A stretch of DNA of 52,591 nt from Bacteroidaceae bacterium (GTDB taxonomy: Bacteria > Bacteroidota > Bacteroidia > Bacteroidales > Bacteroidaceae). How positions within the stretch are numbered: position 1 is the stretch's first letter; every line of letters starts with the position of its first letter. The notes below the pieces were generated by a model. The model saw nothing but the letters and a program-made list of their open reading frames with translations. It had not been told where the DNA came from and made no database searches. Made by a program: the position numbers and the translations under genes. Of the stretch, positions 26,901 through 34,800 are shown piece by piece. The stretch covers positions 1 through 52,591 of the forward strand of contig JAKSLR010000022.1 in the NCBI GenBank assembly GCA_024401095.1, read 5' to 3'.

Positions 26901-27353
26901 TCAATCCTTGTAACTCAGCTTCTTAAGGAAGGTAAAAAGGATAAGGCACTTAAAGCATTGGAATACTGTGAGCAAGAAATTCCTGCATATAACATTCCAC
27001 ATGCTCATGCAGTAGGTTCCGTTGATTTGGCTAAGGCTTGGCTGATACTTGGAAAGAAGAAGGAAGGATGTGCTATTCTTGAAGAAGTGGCAAATAATGC
27101 CGCTCAATACTGCAGATATTTCCTCTCTTTGGATTCTGTTCATCTAGCCGGTTCTGATTTTCAATACTATCTTTCTGTATTGAACGAGTGTGCCAATAGT
27201 TTAAAATATGGAGATAACGAGTTGGCAGAGACTTATGCTAAACTGACCGATTCCCTTTATAATGCTTTTCAAGTAAGATTTGGGAAACAAATCGTTCCAG
27301 AAGAAGATTACATGGAAATCGAAGAAGTAGAAGAAAGCGATTCTGCAGAATAA
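23979..27353 (+). CDS. DUF2723 large membrane protein (putative glycosyltransferase)
   Basis: The protein has 1124 residues. The first helix is followed by the family hallmark FWDCPEFITTAYKLEVGHPP, with acidic residues in the first external loop as in PMT/GT-C enzymes. About ten or more membrane segments reach to about residue 670. The second half is soluble and includes NGDNDTFPLWY and a helical, TPR-like C-terminus. DUF2723 is nearly universal in Bacteroidetes and is suspected to act in protein O-glycosylation; that role is inference from the GT-C-like loop. It heads a three-gene unit with a polysaccharide deacetylase and queG. Confidence 0.85.
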   Translation: MKKYNFINNLLGWITFAIAAFVYCSTIEPTASFWDCPEFITTAYKLEVGHPPGAPFFMLTANLFSQFVSDPSNVARMVNTMSALLSAACILFLFWTITHLARKLLCKDGKEPTQAQLITIMGSGLVGALAYTFSDTFWFSAVEGEVYAYSSLFTAAVFWLILKWEDQADEPHSDRWLILIAYLTGLSIGVHLLNLLCIPAIVLVFYYKRNPQADLKGSIIALIISAILVAAVLYGIVPGIVKMGGWFELLFVNQLGFSFNTGLYIYIALLVGIVIWAIYESYTEKNRMRMNLSYLLSIALLGIPFYGYGFSCVVIGAVILAAIGFLLWQKADSKLHITSRMMNTSLICLLMIMIGYSSYAVIVIRSSANTPMDQNSPEDIFTLGEYLGREQYGTRPLFYGPAYTSKVEFVPQDGYCTPKQSEGAPVYQRKEKASENEKDTYELIRHKTDYVYAQNMLFPRMWSADHASSYESILGGIDGTEVPYDQCGDMIFVKMPSQLDNIKFFFQYQLNFMYWRYFMWNFAGRQNDIQGYGETEHGNWISGFSWLDNAMLGDQDLLPDVLKENKGHNVFYCLPLLLGLIGLFWQAYKGERGIQQFWVTFFLFFMTGIAIVLYLNQTPMQPRERDYAYAGSFYAFTIWIGLGVAGIISFLEKKLNPTLSAAVVSVICLFVPIQMASQTWDDHDRSGRYTCRDFGQNYLMTLPEEGNPIIFTNGDNDTFPLWYNQDVEGFRTDSRVCNLSYLQTDWYIDQMRRPCYTSPSLPIHWDRIEYVTGTNEYVQVRPEMEQEIRKLYAEHPKEAKEHFGENPFEVKNILKHWVRNTDEDLHCIPTDTLEITLDKEAIRRSGVMIPGDSIPDKMIIPLQKRGLYKSELMMLEMLANANWERPIFMAITVGGENHLGLDKYFLQEGLAYRLTPFNFEEYGLISDATREHAVDSEKMYTNLMTKFKFGGIKEKGIYLDETVLRMCGSHRRMFSILVTQLLKEGKKDKALKALEYCEQEIPAYNIPHAHAVGSVDLAKAWLILGKKKEGCAILEEVANNAAQYCRYFLSLDSVHLAGSDFQYYLSVLNECANSLKYGDNELAETYAKLTDSLYNAFQVRFGKQIVPEEDYMEIEEVEESDSAE

Positions 27354-27355
27354 GT

Positions 27356-27970
27356 ATGATTATAGAACAACCAGCTATTTATCTTCGGTGGTTATTTCCG
27401 GGAGCTATCTGGAGAATGGACCAAAAGAAGAAGGATATTTATATTACCTTCGATGATGGTCCTATTCCAGAGGCAACTCCTTGGATTCTAGATGTTTTAG
27501 ATAACTATGGCATTAAAGCTACTTTTTTCATGGTGGGAGAAAATGCTTTTAAACATCCCGATTTATTGGAAGAAGTTAAAAGGCGAGGACATAGAATTGG
27601 TAATCATACCTATAATCATATGGGAGCTTTCAAACATACGAATAAAACCTATTTCGATAATGTAGAGAAAGCAAATCTATTACTTCATACGAATCTGATG
27701 CGACCTCCTCACGGCATTATGCGGTGGCATAACTATATAAAACTCAGGAAAAATAACTACAAGATTATCATGTGGGATCTTGTCACACGTGACTACAGCC
27801 GAAATTTAACGGCAGAAGAAGTTTTATGGAACGTAAAACACTATGTACGAAATGGAAGCATTATTACTTTTCATGACTCTTTAAAGAGCATAGACAAACT
27901 CAAAAAAATGCTTCCTACCGCATTAGAATGGCTGATAGCCCAAGGCTATACCTTTAAAGTTTTTGACTGA
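27356..27970 (+). CDS. Polysaccharide deacetylase (NodB homology domain)
   Basis: The protein has 204 residues, a bare NodB domain with no signal peptide. The motifs are motif 1 ITFDDGP (catalytic base and metal Asp), motif 2 GNHTYNHMG (metal His residues), motif 3 MRPPHG, a WDLVTRDYS strand and motif 5 ITFHDS. It deacetylates N- or O-acetyl sugars in a carbohydrate polymer or lipid-linked glycan. Lack of a secretion signal suggests a cytoplasmic or membrane-face substrate. It is two bases downstream of the DUF2723 gene, which also looks glycan-related. Confidence 0.87.
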   Translation: MIIEQPAIYLRWLFPGAIWRMDQKKKDIYITFDDGPIPEATPWILDVLDNYGIKATFFMVGENAFKHPDLLEEVKRRGHRIGNHTYNHMGAFKHTNKTYFDNVEKANLLLHTNLMRPPHGIMRWHNYIKLRKNNYKIIMWDLVTRDYSRNLTAEEVLWNVKHYVRNGSIITFHDSLKSIDKLKKMLPTALEWLIAQGYTFKVFD

Positions 27971-27973
27971 GAA

Positions 27974-28921
27974 ATGGATAACAAAAAACTCCTTACCCAA
28001 TACATCAAAGCCGAAGCAACCCGCCTCGGCTTTGATGTTTGTGGAATTTCAAAGGCTGAGAAAGTGGATGAAAAAGTCTGTCAAGCTTTCAGAAACTGGA
28101 TTACTGCAGGGAACCAAGCCACCATGGATTATATGGCTAACCATATAGAAAAGAGACTTGATCCTACACTTCTAGTAGAAGGGACAAAGAGTGTCATTTC
28201 TGTAGCAATGAACTATTTTCCTAAACAAGAAATGGAGGGTTATCAGTTAGCCTGGTATGCTTATGGGAAAGATTATCATGATGTCATGAAAGAACATCTG
28301 TTCCAACTCCTGCAATACATCAAGCAGATAATTCCTGAAGCAGAAGGACGCTGTTTCTGTGATACTGCTCCAATAATGGAGCGTTATTGGGCGGAAAAAT
28401 CAGGAATAGGATGGAGAGGAAAAAACACGCAGCTTATCATACCTCATCATGGAACTGCATTCTTCCTTGGAGAAATACTGATAAACTTAGAACTGTGTTA
28501 TGATGAACCTCAGAAGAACCATTGCGGGAATTGCAATGCCTGTCAAGAGAGCTGCCCGATGCAAGCCTTATATATAGATTCTGAAACAGGCTATCCCATG
28601 TTGAATGCTAACTTATGCCTATCTTTTCAGACTATTGAGAACAGAGGAGAGATTTCCCCCGAAGCCCAAGAAAAAATGGGTCATTGTATTTACGGATGTG
28701 ATCTGTGTCAAAAAGTCTGCCCACACAATTCTTTTGCACAGCCAACTACACACAAAGAGTTTATTCCGACAAAAGAATTGATGGAAATGACACCAGAGAA
28801 GTGGCAAAAGCTCTCTGTGGAACAATATCAAGCCCTCTTTAAGGGATCAGCCGTGAAACGAGCCAAATACGGAGGATTAATACGAAATATTAAAGCCATC
28901 AGTTCTAAATCAAAAAAATAA
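27974..28921 (+). CDS. queG: Epoxyqueuosine reductase
   Basis: The 315-residue protein reduces epoxyqueuosine in tRNA to queuosine, using cobalamin and two 4Fe-4S clusters. Motifs are FCDTAPIMERYWAE near residue 130, IGWRGKNT, and two ferredoxin cysteine sets, CGNCNACQESCPM and CIYGCDLCQKVCPHN. Length matches short QueG forms lacking the HEAT-repeat tail. It starts three bases after the deacetylase stop and ends at a bidirectional terminator. Confidence 0.95.
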   Translation: MDNKKLLTQYIKAEATRLGFDVCGISKAEKVDEKVCQAFRNWITAGNQATMDYMANHIEKRLDPTLLVEGTKSVISVAMNYFPKQEMEGYQLAWYAYGKDYHDVMKEHLFQLLQYIKQIIPEAEGRCFCDTAPIMERYWAEKSGIGWRGKNTQLIIPHHGTAFFLGEILINLELCYDEPQKNHCGNCNACQESCPMQALYIDSETGYPMLNANLCLSFQTIENRGEISPEAQEKMGHCIYGCDLCQKVCPHNSFAQPTTHKEFIPTKELMEMTPEKWQKLSVEQYQALFKGSAVKRAKYGGLIRNIKAISSKSKK

Positions 28922-28957
28922 AAAAGCAGCATACTACGTAGTATACTGCTTTTTATT
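28921..28957. terminator. Bidirectional terminator between queG and tRNA-Gln
   Basis: AAAAGCAG and ATACTAC pair with GTAGTAT and CTGCTTTT around a central palindrome with single mismatches. A and T runs on either side let it serve queG on plus and the tRNA on minus. Confidence 0.8.
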
Positions 28958-28960
28958 GGG

Positions 28961-29031
28961 TTGGACTACCGGGATTCGAACCCAGTCAAACAGAACCAAA
29001 ACCTGTTGTGCTACCATTACACCATAGTCCA
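28961..29031 (-). tRNA. tRNA-Gln (anticodon UUG)
   Basis: On the minus strand it begins TGGACTATGGTGTAATGG and ends TAGTCCA plus discriminator A. The acceptor stem is seven perfect pairs, the anticodon stem ACAGG/TCTGT holds the loop TTTTGGT with anticodon TTG, and the T arm carries GGTTCGAATC. CCA is not encoded. Length 71. Confidence 0.95.
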
Positions 29032-29059
29032 ATCCTAAAGCCTTTTTTCAAAGACGGTG

Positions 29060-29091
29060 CAAAGATAAATGGATTTTGGGAAACTCCCAAA
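29060..29091 (-). promoter_or_regulatory. Promoter for tRNA-Gln (-33 and -7)
   Basis: On the minus strand TTTG (29091-29088) is followed after 20 bases by TATCTTTG (29067-29060), close to the standard arrangement. The tRNA begins 28 bases later, so it is transcribed separately from tyrS. Confidence 0.65.
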
Positions 29092-29100
29092 TTTTACCAC

Positions 29101-30393
29101 TTATTTTGCTATAATTAAGAAGTAATTCTTCTTTCCTTTCTGTACCAACAAGTATTTATCATCTAGTAAATCTGCAGAGGTAATCTCCTGATCAAATGCA
29201 GAAAGCTTCTCTTTATTCAAAGAGACACCACCACCTTGTGCCAGTTTTCTCATTTCACCCTTGGATGGGAAAATAGCAGCCTTTTCTGTAAATAAATCTA
29301 CAGCCTTGATTCCTGCCATGATTTCATCCTTTGATACCTCGAATTGAGGTACACCATTAAACACATCCAGCAAAGTAGCCTCATCTAATTTTAGCAAAGC
29401 ATCCTTTGTAGCCTTTCCAAACAGAATACCAGAAGCCTCGACAGCAGCATTGTAATCCTCCTCAGAATGCACCATAATTGTAACTTCCTTTGCCAAACGC
29501 TTCTGCAGAATGCGCTGACCAGGATCTACCTGATGTTCTGCAATCAAGCCATCAATCTCCTCCTTTGGAAGGGATGTAAAGATCTTTATGTAACGCTCCG
29601 CATCTGCATCGCTGACATTCAGCCAGAACTGGTAGAACTTATAAGGAGAAGTATATTCACGACTCAACCATACATTTCCACTTTCTGTCTTACCAAATTT
29701 ACCACCATCAGCCTTTGTTATCAAAGGACAAGTCAAAGCAAATGCTTCACCACCTGTAGTACGACGAATCAATTCTGTTCCTGTGGTAATATTTCCCCAT
29801 TGATCAGAACCGCCCATTTGTAACTTACAGTTCTTGTTCTGATTTAAATAAAGGAAATCATATCCTTGAAGCAACTGGTAAGTAAACTCTGTAAATGACA
29901 AACCATCACGTGCCTCACCATTCAGGCGTTTCTGCACTGAGTCCTTTGCCATCATATAATTTACGGTAATGTGCTTACCAATCTCACGAGCAAAATCCAG
30001 GAAGGTAAAATCCTTCATCCAGTCATAATTATTAACCAATTCAGCCTTATTTTCTGCATCGCTTTCAAAATCCAAAAAGCGGCTCAACTGGGCTTTGATG
30101 CATGCCACGTTGTGACGTAGAGTTTCTTCATTCAAAAGGTTTCGTTCCTGGCTCTTTCCTGAAGGATCACCAATCATACCTGTAGCACCGCCTACTAATG
30201 CCAATGGCTTATGGCCACAACGCTGGAAGTGGCGCAACATCATAATACCACACAAGTGGCCAATATGCAATGAATCAGCAGTAGGGTCAATACCTACATA
30301 TGCTGTTACCATTTCTTTCTCCAACAATTCTTCTGTACCTGGCATCATGGTATGAATCATACCACGCCATTTCAGTTCTTCTACAAAATTCAT
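29101..30393 (-). CDS. tyrS: Tyrosyl-tRNA synthetase
   Basis: The 430-residue class I synthetase charges tRNA-Tyr. It has the HIGH motif at residues 43-46 ([11 protein letters not shown]), the tyrosine-binding [23 protein letters not shown], and the KMSKS equivalent KFGKTESG. The C-terminus is an S4-like RNA-binding domain ending KGKKNYFLI. Length is normal. It has its own promoter box at 30426 and is downstream of, but probably not dependent on, the metK operon. Confidence 0.96.
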   Translation of the reverse strand: MNFVEELKWRGMIHTMMPGTEELLEKEMVTAYVGIDPTADSLHIGHLCGIMMLRHFQRCGHKPLALVGGATGMIGDPSGKSQERNLLNEETLRHNVACIKAQLSRFLDFESDAENKAELVNNYDWMKDFTFLDFAREIGKHITVNYMMAKDSVQKRLNGEARDGLSFTEFTYQLLQGYDFLYLNQNKNCKLQMGGSDQWGNITTGTELIRRTTGGEAFALTCPLITKADGGKFGKTESGNVWLSREYTSPYKFYQFWLNVSDADAERYIKIFTSLPKEEIDGLIAEHQVDPGQRILQKRLAKEVTIMVHSEEDYNAAVEASGILFGKATKDALLKLDEATLLDVFNGVPQFEVSKDEIMAGIKAVDLFTEKAAIFPSKGEMRKLAQGGGVSLNKEKLSAFDQEITSADLLDDKYLLVQKGKKNYFLIIAK

Positions 30394-30425
30394 CGAATGA
30401 TTATGTTTTTTAAAATTTGCGGCTA

Positions 30426-30433
30426 CAAAGTTA
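30426..30433 (-). promoter_or_regulatory. -7 promoter box for tyrS
   Basis: On the minus strand it reads TAACTTTG, 32 bases before the start codon and just before the tatD stop. Confidence 0.5.
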
Positions 30434-30441
30434 CTACTCTT

Positions 30442-31044
30442 TTACTTAAGAAACAAATCTTTAGCACAACTTTCTTGAGTAGATAAACGAATCATTTGTA
30501 TTCTTTTTTCTATTTCTTCAATGCTCCATGCAGACGTATCTGTCTCAATACAGAGTCTCTCTATCGGGCATGTTTGGACGGATAGTGGATTAAAATGTTC
30601 CCCAAAACTTAAATAGAAACCTGCTTTAAGGAGCTGTTCTGCCTGCTGTGGTTTTCCCCTGAACCCATGAAAAATCCACGGTTGATTAGGTTGTAAGTTC
30701 TTTTTAATAGATAGAAGAGCGTCTACAGCCTTTACACAATGAATAATTAACGGCTTCTCCACTTCTTCGGCCAATAAAATATGAGCAACAAAGCATTTTT
30801 CCTGATAGACCGAAGGTACGACATTGTCCAATCCACACTCCCCTATAGCTTTTACCTGATGTAAGGAAGCCCATTCCTTTACATAAGAGAAATCCTTTTC
30901 CCACATTTCTGAGACATTCCATGGATGGATGCCTACACTCAATCGCTGTTTTTGATCTATATAGGGCGGAGACAATCTAAGTTCATCTATGGTCAGATTA
31001 TAGATTGCATTGCTTCCAGGAGTATGAGAATGGATGTCAATCAT
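30442..31044 (-). CDS. TatD family metal-dependent hydrolase, short form
   Basis: The protein has 200 residues. The metal-binding HxH is in IDIHSHTPG, the catalytic Glu in IGECGLDN, and later histidines in LIIHCVKA and IFHGFRGK, then the final Asp in CIETDT. TatD proteins are divalent-metal DNases and deaminase-like hydrolases. It is shorter than the usual 255-265 residues, as is common for the Bacteroidetes branch. The start overlaps the yidD stop by four bases and it is the last gene of the metK operon. Confidence 0.85.
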   Translation of the reverse strand: MIDIHSHTPGSNAIYNLTIDELRLSPPYIDQKQRLSVGIHPWNVSEMWEKDFSYVKEWASLHQVKAIGECGLDNVVPSVYQEKCFVAHILLAEEVEKPLIIHCVKAVDALLSIKKNLQPNQPWIFHGFRGKPQQAEQLLKAGFYLSFGEHFNPLSVQTCPIERLCIETDTSAWSIEEIEKRIQMIRLSTQESCAKDLFLK

Positions 31045-31283
31045 GGTACAGGATCATAACCAGAGCCCCCCCAAGGGTGACATCGCAAAATGCGTTTAAC
31101 AGCCAAATAAAAACCTTTGAAAGGACCATGCTTTTTTATGGCCTCGACGGCATATTGGGAACAGGTTGGAGTAAAACGACAAGATGGTGGAGTCAACGGC
31201 GAAATGCAGCGCTGATAAAAATAAATAGGATAAAGTAAGCACTGGGAAAGAAAGTGCAAGATGCTGTTAATTACATTTTTCAT
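31041..31283 (-). CDS. yidD: Membrane protein insertion efficiency factor YidD
   Basis: The 80-residue protein has an amphipathic N-terminus, then the family core [15 protein letters not shown] and [16 protein letters not shown] with conserved cysteines. It assists YidC-dependent insertion at the inner membrane. It overlaps rnpA by 17 bases and tatD by four, keeping the widespread rnpA-yidD adjacency. Confidence 0.94.
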   Translation of the reverse strand: MKNVINSILHFLSQCLLYPIYFYQRCISPLTPPSCRFTPTCSQYAVEAIKKHGPFKGFYLAVKRILRCHPWGGSGYDPVP

Positions 31284-31701
31284 CTTTCACATTGTTTTCA
31301 GCAAGCAACATAGGTATCCTCTCAATTATTCTCTGAAGAAGATTCACCACTTTCTTCTCTACTTCAGAAGAGCTATGAAGATCATCAGCCAACCAGATAA
31401 ATGCCAAAGACAATGCTTTGGAATGACCTTGAAGGGCATCCCAAAGCATTTGCTTATTTTTTCTGTAAGATTCGCGAATTTGACGTTTTACGCGGTTACG
31501 GCTCACTGCATGGTGAAACCGTTTCTTAGAAACCGAAACCAATACTGCTACATTCTGTTCCTCGGAATCATCAAGACGGAACACAACTCTCAAAGGAAAA
31601 GCAGACATTGACTTGCTTCCCCCATTAAAGAGTCGGTCTACCTCAATCTTACTGCATAATCTCTCCGACTTCTTGAATGTATAGTGTGGTACATTCGGCA
31701 T
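31267..31701 (-). CDS. rnpA: Ribonuclease P protein component
   Basis: The 144-residue basic protein assists the RNase P RNA in 5' processing of tRNAs. It has the RNA-binding signature [15 protein letters not shown] and an early [11 protein letters not shown] helix. Its start is fused to the hemD stop as TAATG (one-base overlap), so it is translated by re-initiation after hemD rather than linked to rpmH as in most bacteria; this hemD linkage is usual for Bacteroidetes. Confidence 0.94.
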   Translation of the reverse strand: MPNVPHYTFKKSERLCSKIEVDRLFNGGSKSMSAFPLRVVFRLDDSEEQNVAVLVSVSKKRFHHAVSRNRVKRQIRESYRKNKQMLWDALQGHSKALSLAFIWLADDLHSSSEVEKKVVNLLQRIIERIPMLLAENNVKDEKCN

Positions 31702-32447
31702 TAATCCTTATTGTTCTTGATGAACTCTTCCAAAGCAGCTGTCATGGATGGTGCAGTTGCTGTTGGAGCTTGCAAGTCCAGACGTAAACCTGCATCCTTG
31801 ATTGCTTTGGCTGTAGTAGGTCCAAAACATCCTAATGCAGTTTCTCCCTGCTGGAAATCCGGGAAATTCTTCAACAAAGCAGACACACCTGCAGGGCTGA
31901 AGAAAATCAACATGTTATAATCAAATGCTTCACCTTCAGTAAAATCATTGCTGACAGTACGATACATAACCACTTCTTTATGCTGAAGCTTATTATTCTC
32001 CATCATTTGAGAAATTTCGTCAGTATGAACGTCACTTTGAGGCACTAGATATTTTTCAGTCTTACGCTTCAACATGGCTGGTAACAATGCGTCAATCTTT
32101 CCTGTTGAGCCAAAGAACACCTTACGTTTACGATATTGCACATACTTCTGAATATAGAGCGCCACAGTCTCAGTAATACAGAAATACTTCATGTCTTCAG
32201 GAATGTTTACACGCAGTTCCTGAGCCAAATGGAAGAAGTGATCTACTGCATGTCTAGAAGTAAATACAACGGCCGTATAATCAAGAATGTTCGTCTTTTG
32301 AGCGCGGAACTCTTTTGCAGAAACTGCTTCAACCTTAATGAAAGGACGAAACACTAGGTCTACACCATATTTCTTCGCAATCTCAAAATAAGGTGATTTT
32401 TCTGATGCCGGTTTTGGCTGTGAGATAAGTATTCTATCGAGCTTCAA
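31701..32447 (-). CDS. hemD: Uroporphyrinogen-III synthase
   Basis: The 248-residue protein has the two-lobe HemD fold: YTAVVFTSRHAVDHFF in the first lobe, and MLIFFSPAGVSALLKNF and LGCFGPTTAKAIKDAG in the second. It closes hydroxymethylbilane to uroporphyrinogen III for haem or corrin synthesis. The family is poorly conserved in sequence, but these strand-loop motifs are characteristic. It lies four bases after the DUF4271 gene; no other haem gene is in the window. Confidence 0.88.
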   Translation of the reverse strand: MKLDRILISQPKPASEKSPYFEIAKKYGVDLVFRPFIKVEAVSAKEFRAQKTNILDYTAVVFTSRHAVDHFFHLAQELRVNIPEDMKYFCITETVALYIQKYVQYRKRKVFFGSTGKIDALLPAMLKRKTEKYLVPQSDVHTDEISQMMENNKLQHKEVVMYRTVSNDFTEGEAFDYNMLIFFSPAGVSALLKNFPDFQQGETALGCFGPTTAKAIKDAGLRLDLQAPTATAPSMTAALEEFIKNNKD

Positions 32448-32451
32448 TGTC

Positions 32452-33252
32452 CTAAAAATTTATTGTCCAACTTTGGTTTATGTTTTCTATGATTTTTAGT
32501 AATAAAAGCATAGGTATCATTTCGAGGGTGCAAAAGTACAAAATATTGCTCAAAAAACCTTGCAGATTCACAAAAAATATGCTCAAACTCTTGCAAAACA
32601 GTAACAATTTGGCAATAAAGAGTACCACTAACAATGCTATTAAGCTATCACTTGTATTCAAATTAAAATATACAACCACACAAGCCAATGGGAAGAATAA
32701 AATCCCTTGCAAAGAAACGACCAATGAGTATATTTCCATCCATCGTTCTCCTTTACTACCCTCAAAGAATATCCAGTTTACAAATGAATACACTATAAAC
32801 TTCAGTAAATAGAGAACAATACTTGTCCCCATGCAGAAAAGTAATAATCTCCAGGAAGAGATAAGCTCGGTTGAACTATCTGGCTTAAAATAGATTGCAT
32901 AGACAATAACACCGAATAACAAAGCAGTGTTAGTGACCAAGAAAAATTGATAACGGAATTCTGTGCCAGTCTCAACAAAAAGGTTACCACGAGTACGTTC
33001 AACAAAAAACTCTTTAATCTGGTGAGCAATCAGAAGATAACCTTTGTTGAGGACAAAACAGATGAGGAGAAAAGAAGCAACCAATACCCCCAACACGAAA
33101 ACATCGTTTTTTAGAGCATAGGGAAGAAGCTCACCCTCTACACCAGGGGCTGGATGTCCCATGGTATGAAAGGCTGAGAAAGAATCAAAATAAGTGCCCT
33201 TCTCAAAAAGGGCACTTACTGAATCTATATTGATTGTTCCATGATGCGGCAT
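32452..33252 (-). CDS. DUF4271 membrane protein
   Basis: The protein has 266 residues. A soluble N-terminal stretch is followed by about six or seven membrane segments, with TEFRYQFFLVTNTALLFGVI near the centre. It matches the DUF4271 family, found in Bacteroidetes next to hemD; function unknown. Its start codon directly abuts the metK stop with no gap, and hemD follows four bases after its own stop. Confidence 0.8.
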   Translation of the reverse strand: MPHHGTINIDSVSALFEKGTYFDSFSAFHTMGHPAPGVEGELLPYALKNDVFVLGVLVASFLLICFVLNKGYLLIAHQIKEFFVERTRGNLFVETGTEFRYQFFLVTNTALLFGVIVYAIYFKPDSSTELISSWRLLLFCMGTSIVLYLLKFIVYSFVNWIFFEGSKGERWMEIYSLVVSLQGILFFPLACVVVYFNLNTSDSLIALLVVLFIAKLLLFCKSLSIFFVNLQGFLSNILYFCTLEMIPMLLLLKIIENINQSWTINF

Positions 33253-34548
33253 TTAAAGACCAAAAGCCTGTTTGATTTTTTCCACATAGTCCAGCTTCTC
33301 CCAAGTGAACAGCTCTACTTCTACAACCTTCTTCTTATCGTTGTACATAGAGTCATACGTCTTGGTAACAATTTTTGGCTCTCGACCCATGTGACCATAA
33401 GCTGCTGTTTCTTTATAAATAGGATTACGCAATTTCAAGCGTTGCTCAATAGCATAAGGACGCAAATCGAAAAGAGCATCAATCTTCTGTGCAATCTCAC
33501 CATCAGTCATGTTCACATGACCACGGCCATAAGTGTTCACATAAATATTAATAGGTTTTGCTACACCAATTGCATAACTAATCTGTACAAGCATTTCATC
33601 TGACACACCTGCAGCAACCATGTTCTTGGCAATATGACGTGCAGCATAAGCGGCACTTCTATCTACTTTTGAAGGATCCTTACCAGAAAAGGCACCTCCA
33701 CCATGAGCACCCTTGCCACCATAAGTGTCAACAATAATCTTACGTCCTGTAAGACCAGTATCTCCATGAGGGCCACCAATTACGAACTTACCGGTAGGAT
33801 TAACATGATAAATGATATTGTCATTGAACAAGGCCAAAACCTTTTCATTATGAATAGACTCCTTTACACGTGGAATCAGAATCTCAATGACATCCTTACG
33901 AATTTGCGCCAGCATCTCTGCATCTGCAGCAGCCTGTGCTTCCTTGGTATTTTCCTTTGGAAGAACGAATTCATCATGCTGGGTAGAAACCACAATAGTA
34001 TCAATACGAACAGGATTGTTATTGTCATCATACTCGACTGTCACCTGGCTCTTGGCATCTGGACGAAGATAAGTCATCTGCTTACCTTCACGACGAATGT
34101 CCGCCAATACCATCAGTAATTTGTGTGACAAGTCCAATGAAAGCGGCATATAATTTTCTGTCTCATTTGTCGCATAGCCAAACATCATACCCTGGTCGCC
34201 AGCGCCCTGATCCTCGCTTTTCTCGCGAGAGACACCCATATTGATATCACCGCTTTGTTCGTGAATAGCGCTGAACACACCACAAGAGTTACCATCGAAC
34301 ATGTATTCGCTCTTGGTATAACCAATTTCATTAATCACCTCACGAGCAATTCGTTGGAGATCCACATAGGCATTTGTAGTAATCTCTCCTGCCAACACCA
34401 CTTGACCAGTAGTTACCAATGTTTCACACGCCACATGGCTCTGTGGGTCAAAAGCAAGAATTTTGTCCAAAACAGCATCAGAAATCTGATCGGCCACCTT
34501 ATCAGGATGTCCTTCAGAAACAGATTCAGAAGTAAATAAATATCCCAT
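33253..34548 (-). CDS. metK: S-adenosylmethionine synthetase
   Basis: The 431-residue protein makes SAM from methionine and ATP. The motifs are [18 protein letters not shown] at the N-terminus, [12 protein letters not shown], and the P-loop-like [18 protein letters not shown]. Length is slightly above the usual 385-400, as in Bacteroidetes. It heads an operon metK-DUF4271-hemD-rnpA-yidD-tatD. The promoter box is at 34697-34704, leaving a leader of about 140 bases that contains a riboswitch-like fold. Confidence 0.96.
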   Translation of the reverse strand: MGYLFTSESVSEGHPDKVADQISDAVLDKILAFDPQSHVACETLVTTGQVVLAGEITTNAYVDLQRIAREVINEIGYTKSEYMFDGNSCGVFSAIHEQSGDINMGVSREKSEDQGAGDQGMMFGYATNETENYMPLSLDLSHKLLMVLADIRREGKQMTYLRPDAKSQVTVEYDDNNNPVRIDTIVVSTQHDEFVLPKENTKEAQAAADAEMLAQIRKDVIEILIPRVKESIHNEKVLALFNDNIIYHVNPTGKFVIGGPHGDTGLTGRKIIVDTYGGKGAHGGGAFSGKDPSKVDRSAAYAARHIAKNMVAAGVSDEMLVQISYAIGVAKPINIYVNTYGRGHVNMTDGEIAQKIDALFDLRPYAIEQRLKLRNPIYKETAAYGHMGREPKIVTKTYDSMYNDKKKVVEVELFTWEKLDYVEKIKQAFGL

Positions 34549-34627
34549 CTTCTTTAAATTTATTAATTAAACAATAAATATAAGAGGAAATGGCTTGGGA
34601 AGTAAACCCCACTTGAGGGATAGAAAA

Positions 34628-34681
34628 AGGATGTTTTTAGCATTTTTTTCTGTGGTTGCAAGCTGCCCAAATCTTTCCACA
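34628..34681 (-). promoter_or_regulatory. Candidate SAM-II-like riboswitch in the metK leader
   Basis: Read on the minus strand, TGTGG (34681-34677) pairs with CCACA (34655-34651). The loop between begins AAGATTT and ends CTTGCAA, with GGGC in the middle. It is followed by an A-rich linker and GCTAAAAAC (34641-34633), then ATCC. From memory, the SAM-II aptamer has GATTT, ACC, TTGCAA, then GCTAAAAA and GGG at matching places, where ACC and GGG form the pseudoknot. Here GGG and TCC could do the same with swapped bases. Downstream, CCC/GGGG and GGGG/CCC hairpins and CCCAA, complementary to the loop TTGGG, could act as the switch. Not tested by folding. Confidence 0.45.
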
Positions 34682-34696
34682 TTTTTAAATCGGCTG

Positions 34697-34704
34697 CAAA
34701 GGTA
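34697..34704 (-). promoter_or_regulatory. -7 promoter box for the metK operon
   Basis: On the minus strand it reads TACCTTTG, an exact match, implying a transcript start about ten bases before the candidate aptamer. Confidence 0.6.
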
Positions 34705-34737
34705 TGAAGATTTTTGCACATGCCGTAAATTTTTCGA

Positions 34738-34780
34738 AAAAAAAAATAATGGCCATATCCTTTTATAGGATACAGCCATT
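34738..34780 (-). terminator. Terminator after the CoA-transferase gene
   Basis: On the minus strand AATGGC and TATCCT pair with AGGATA and GCCATT, followed by a T-rich run. It insulates the metK promoter from upstream transcription. Confidence 0.85.
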
Positions 34781-34800
34781 ATCTTAATTATATAATCGTA

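Noticed and set aside
34567..34779. 70-codon minus-strand open frame upstream of metK
   Set aside because: It spans the CoA-transferase terminator, the metK promoter and the riboswitch-like leader; the peptide shows no family features.
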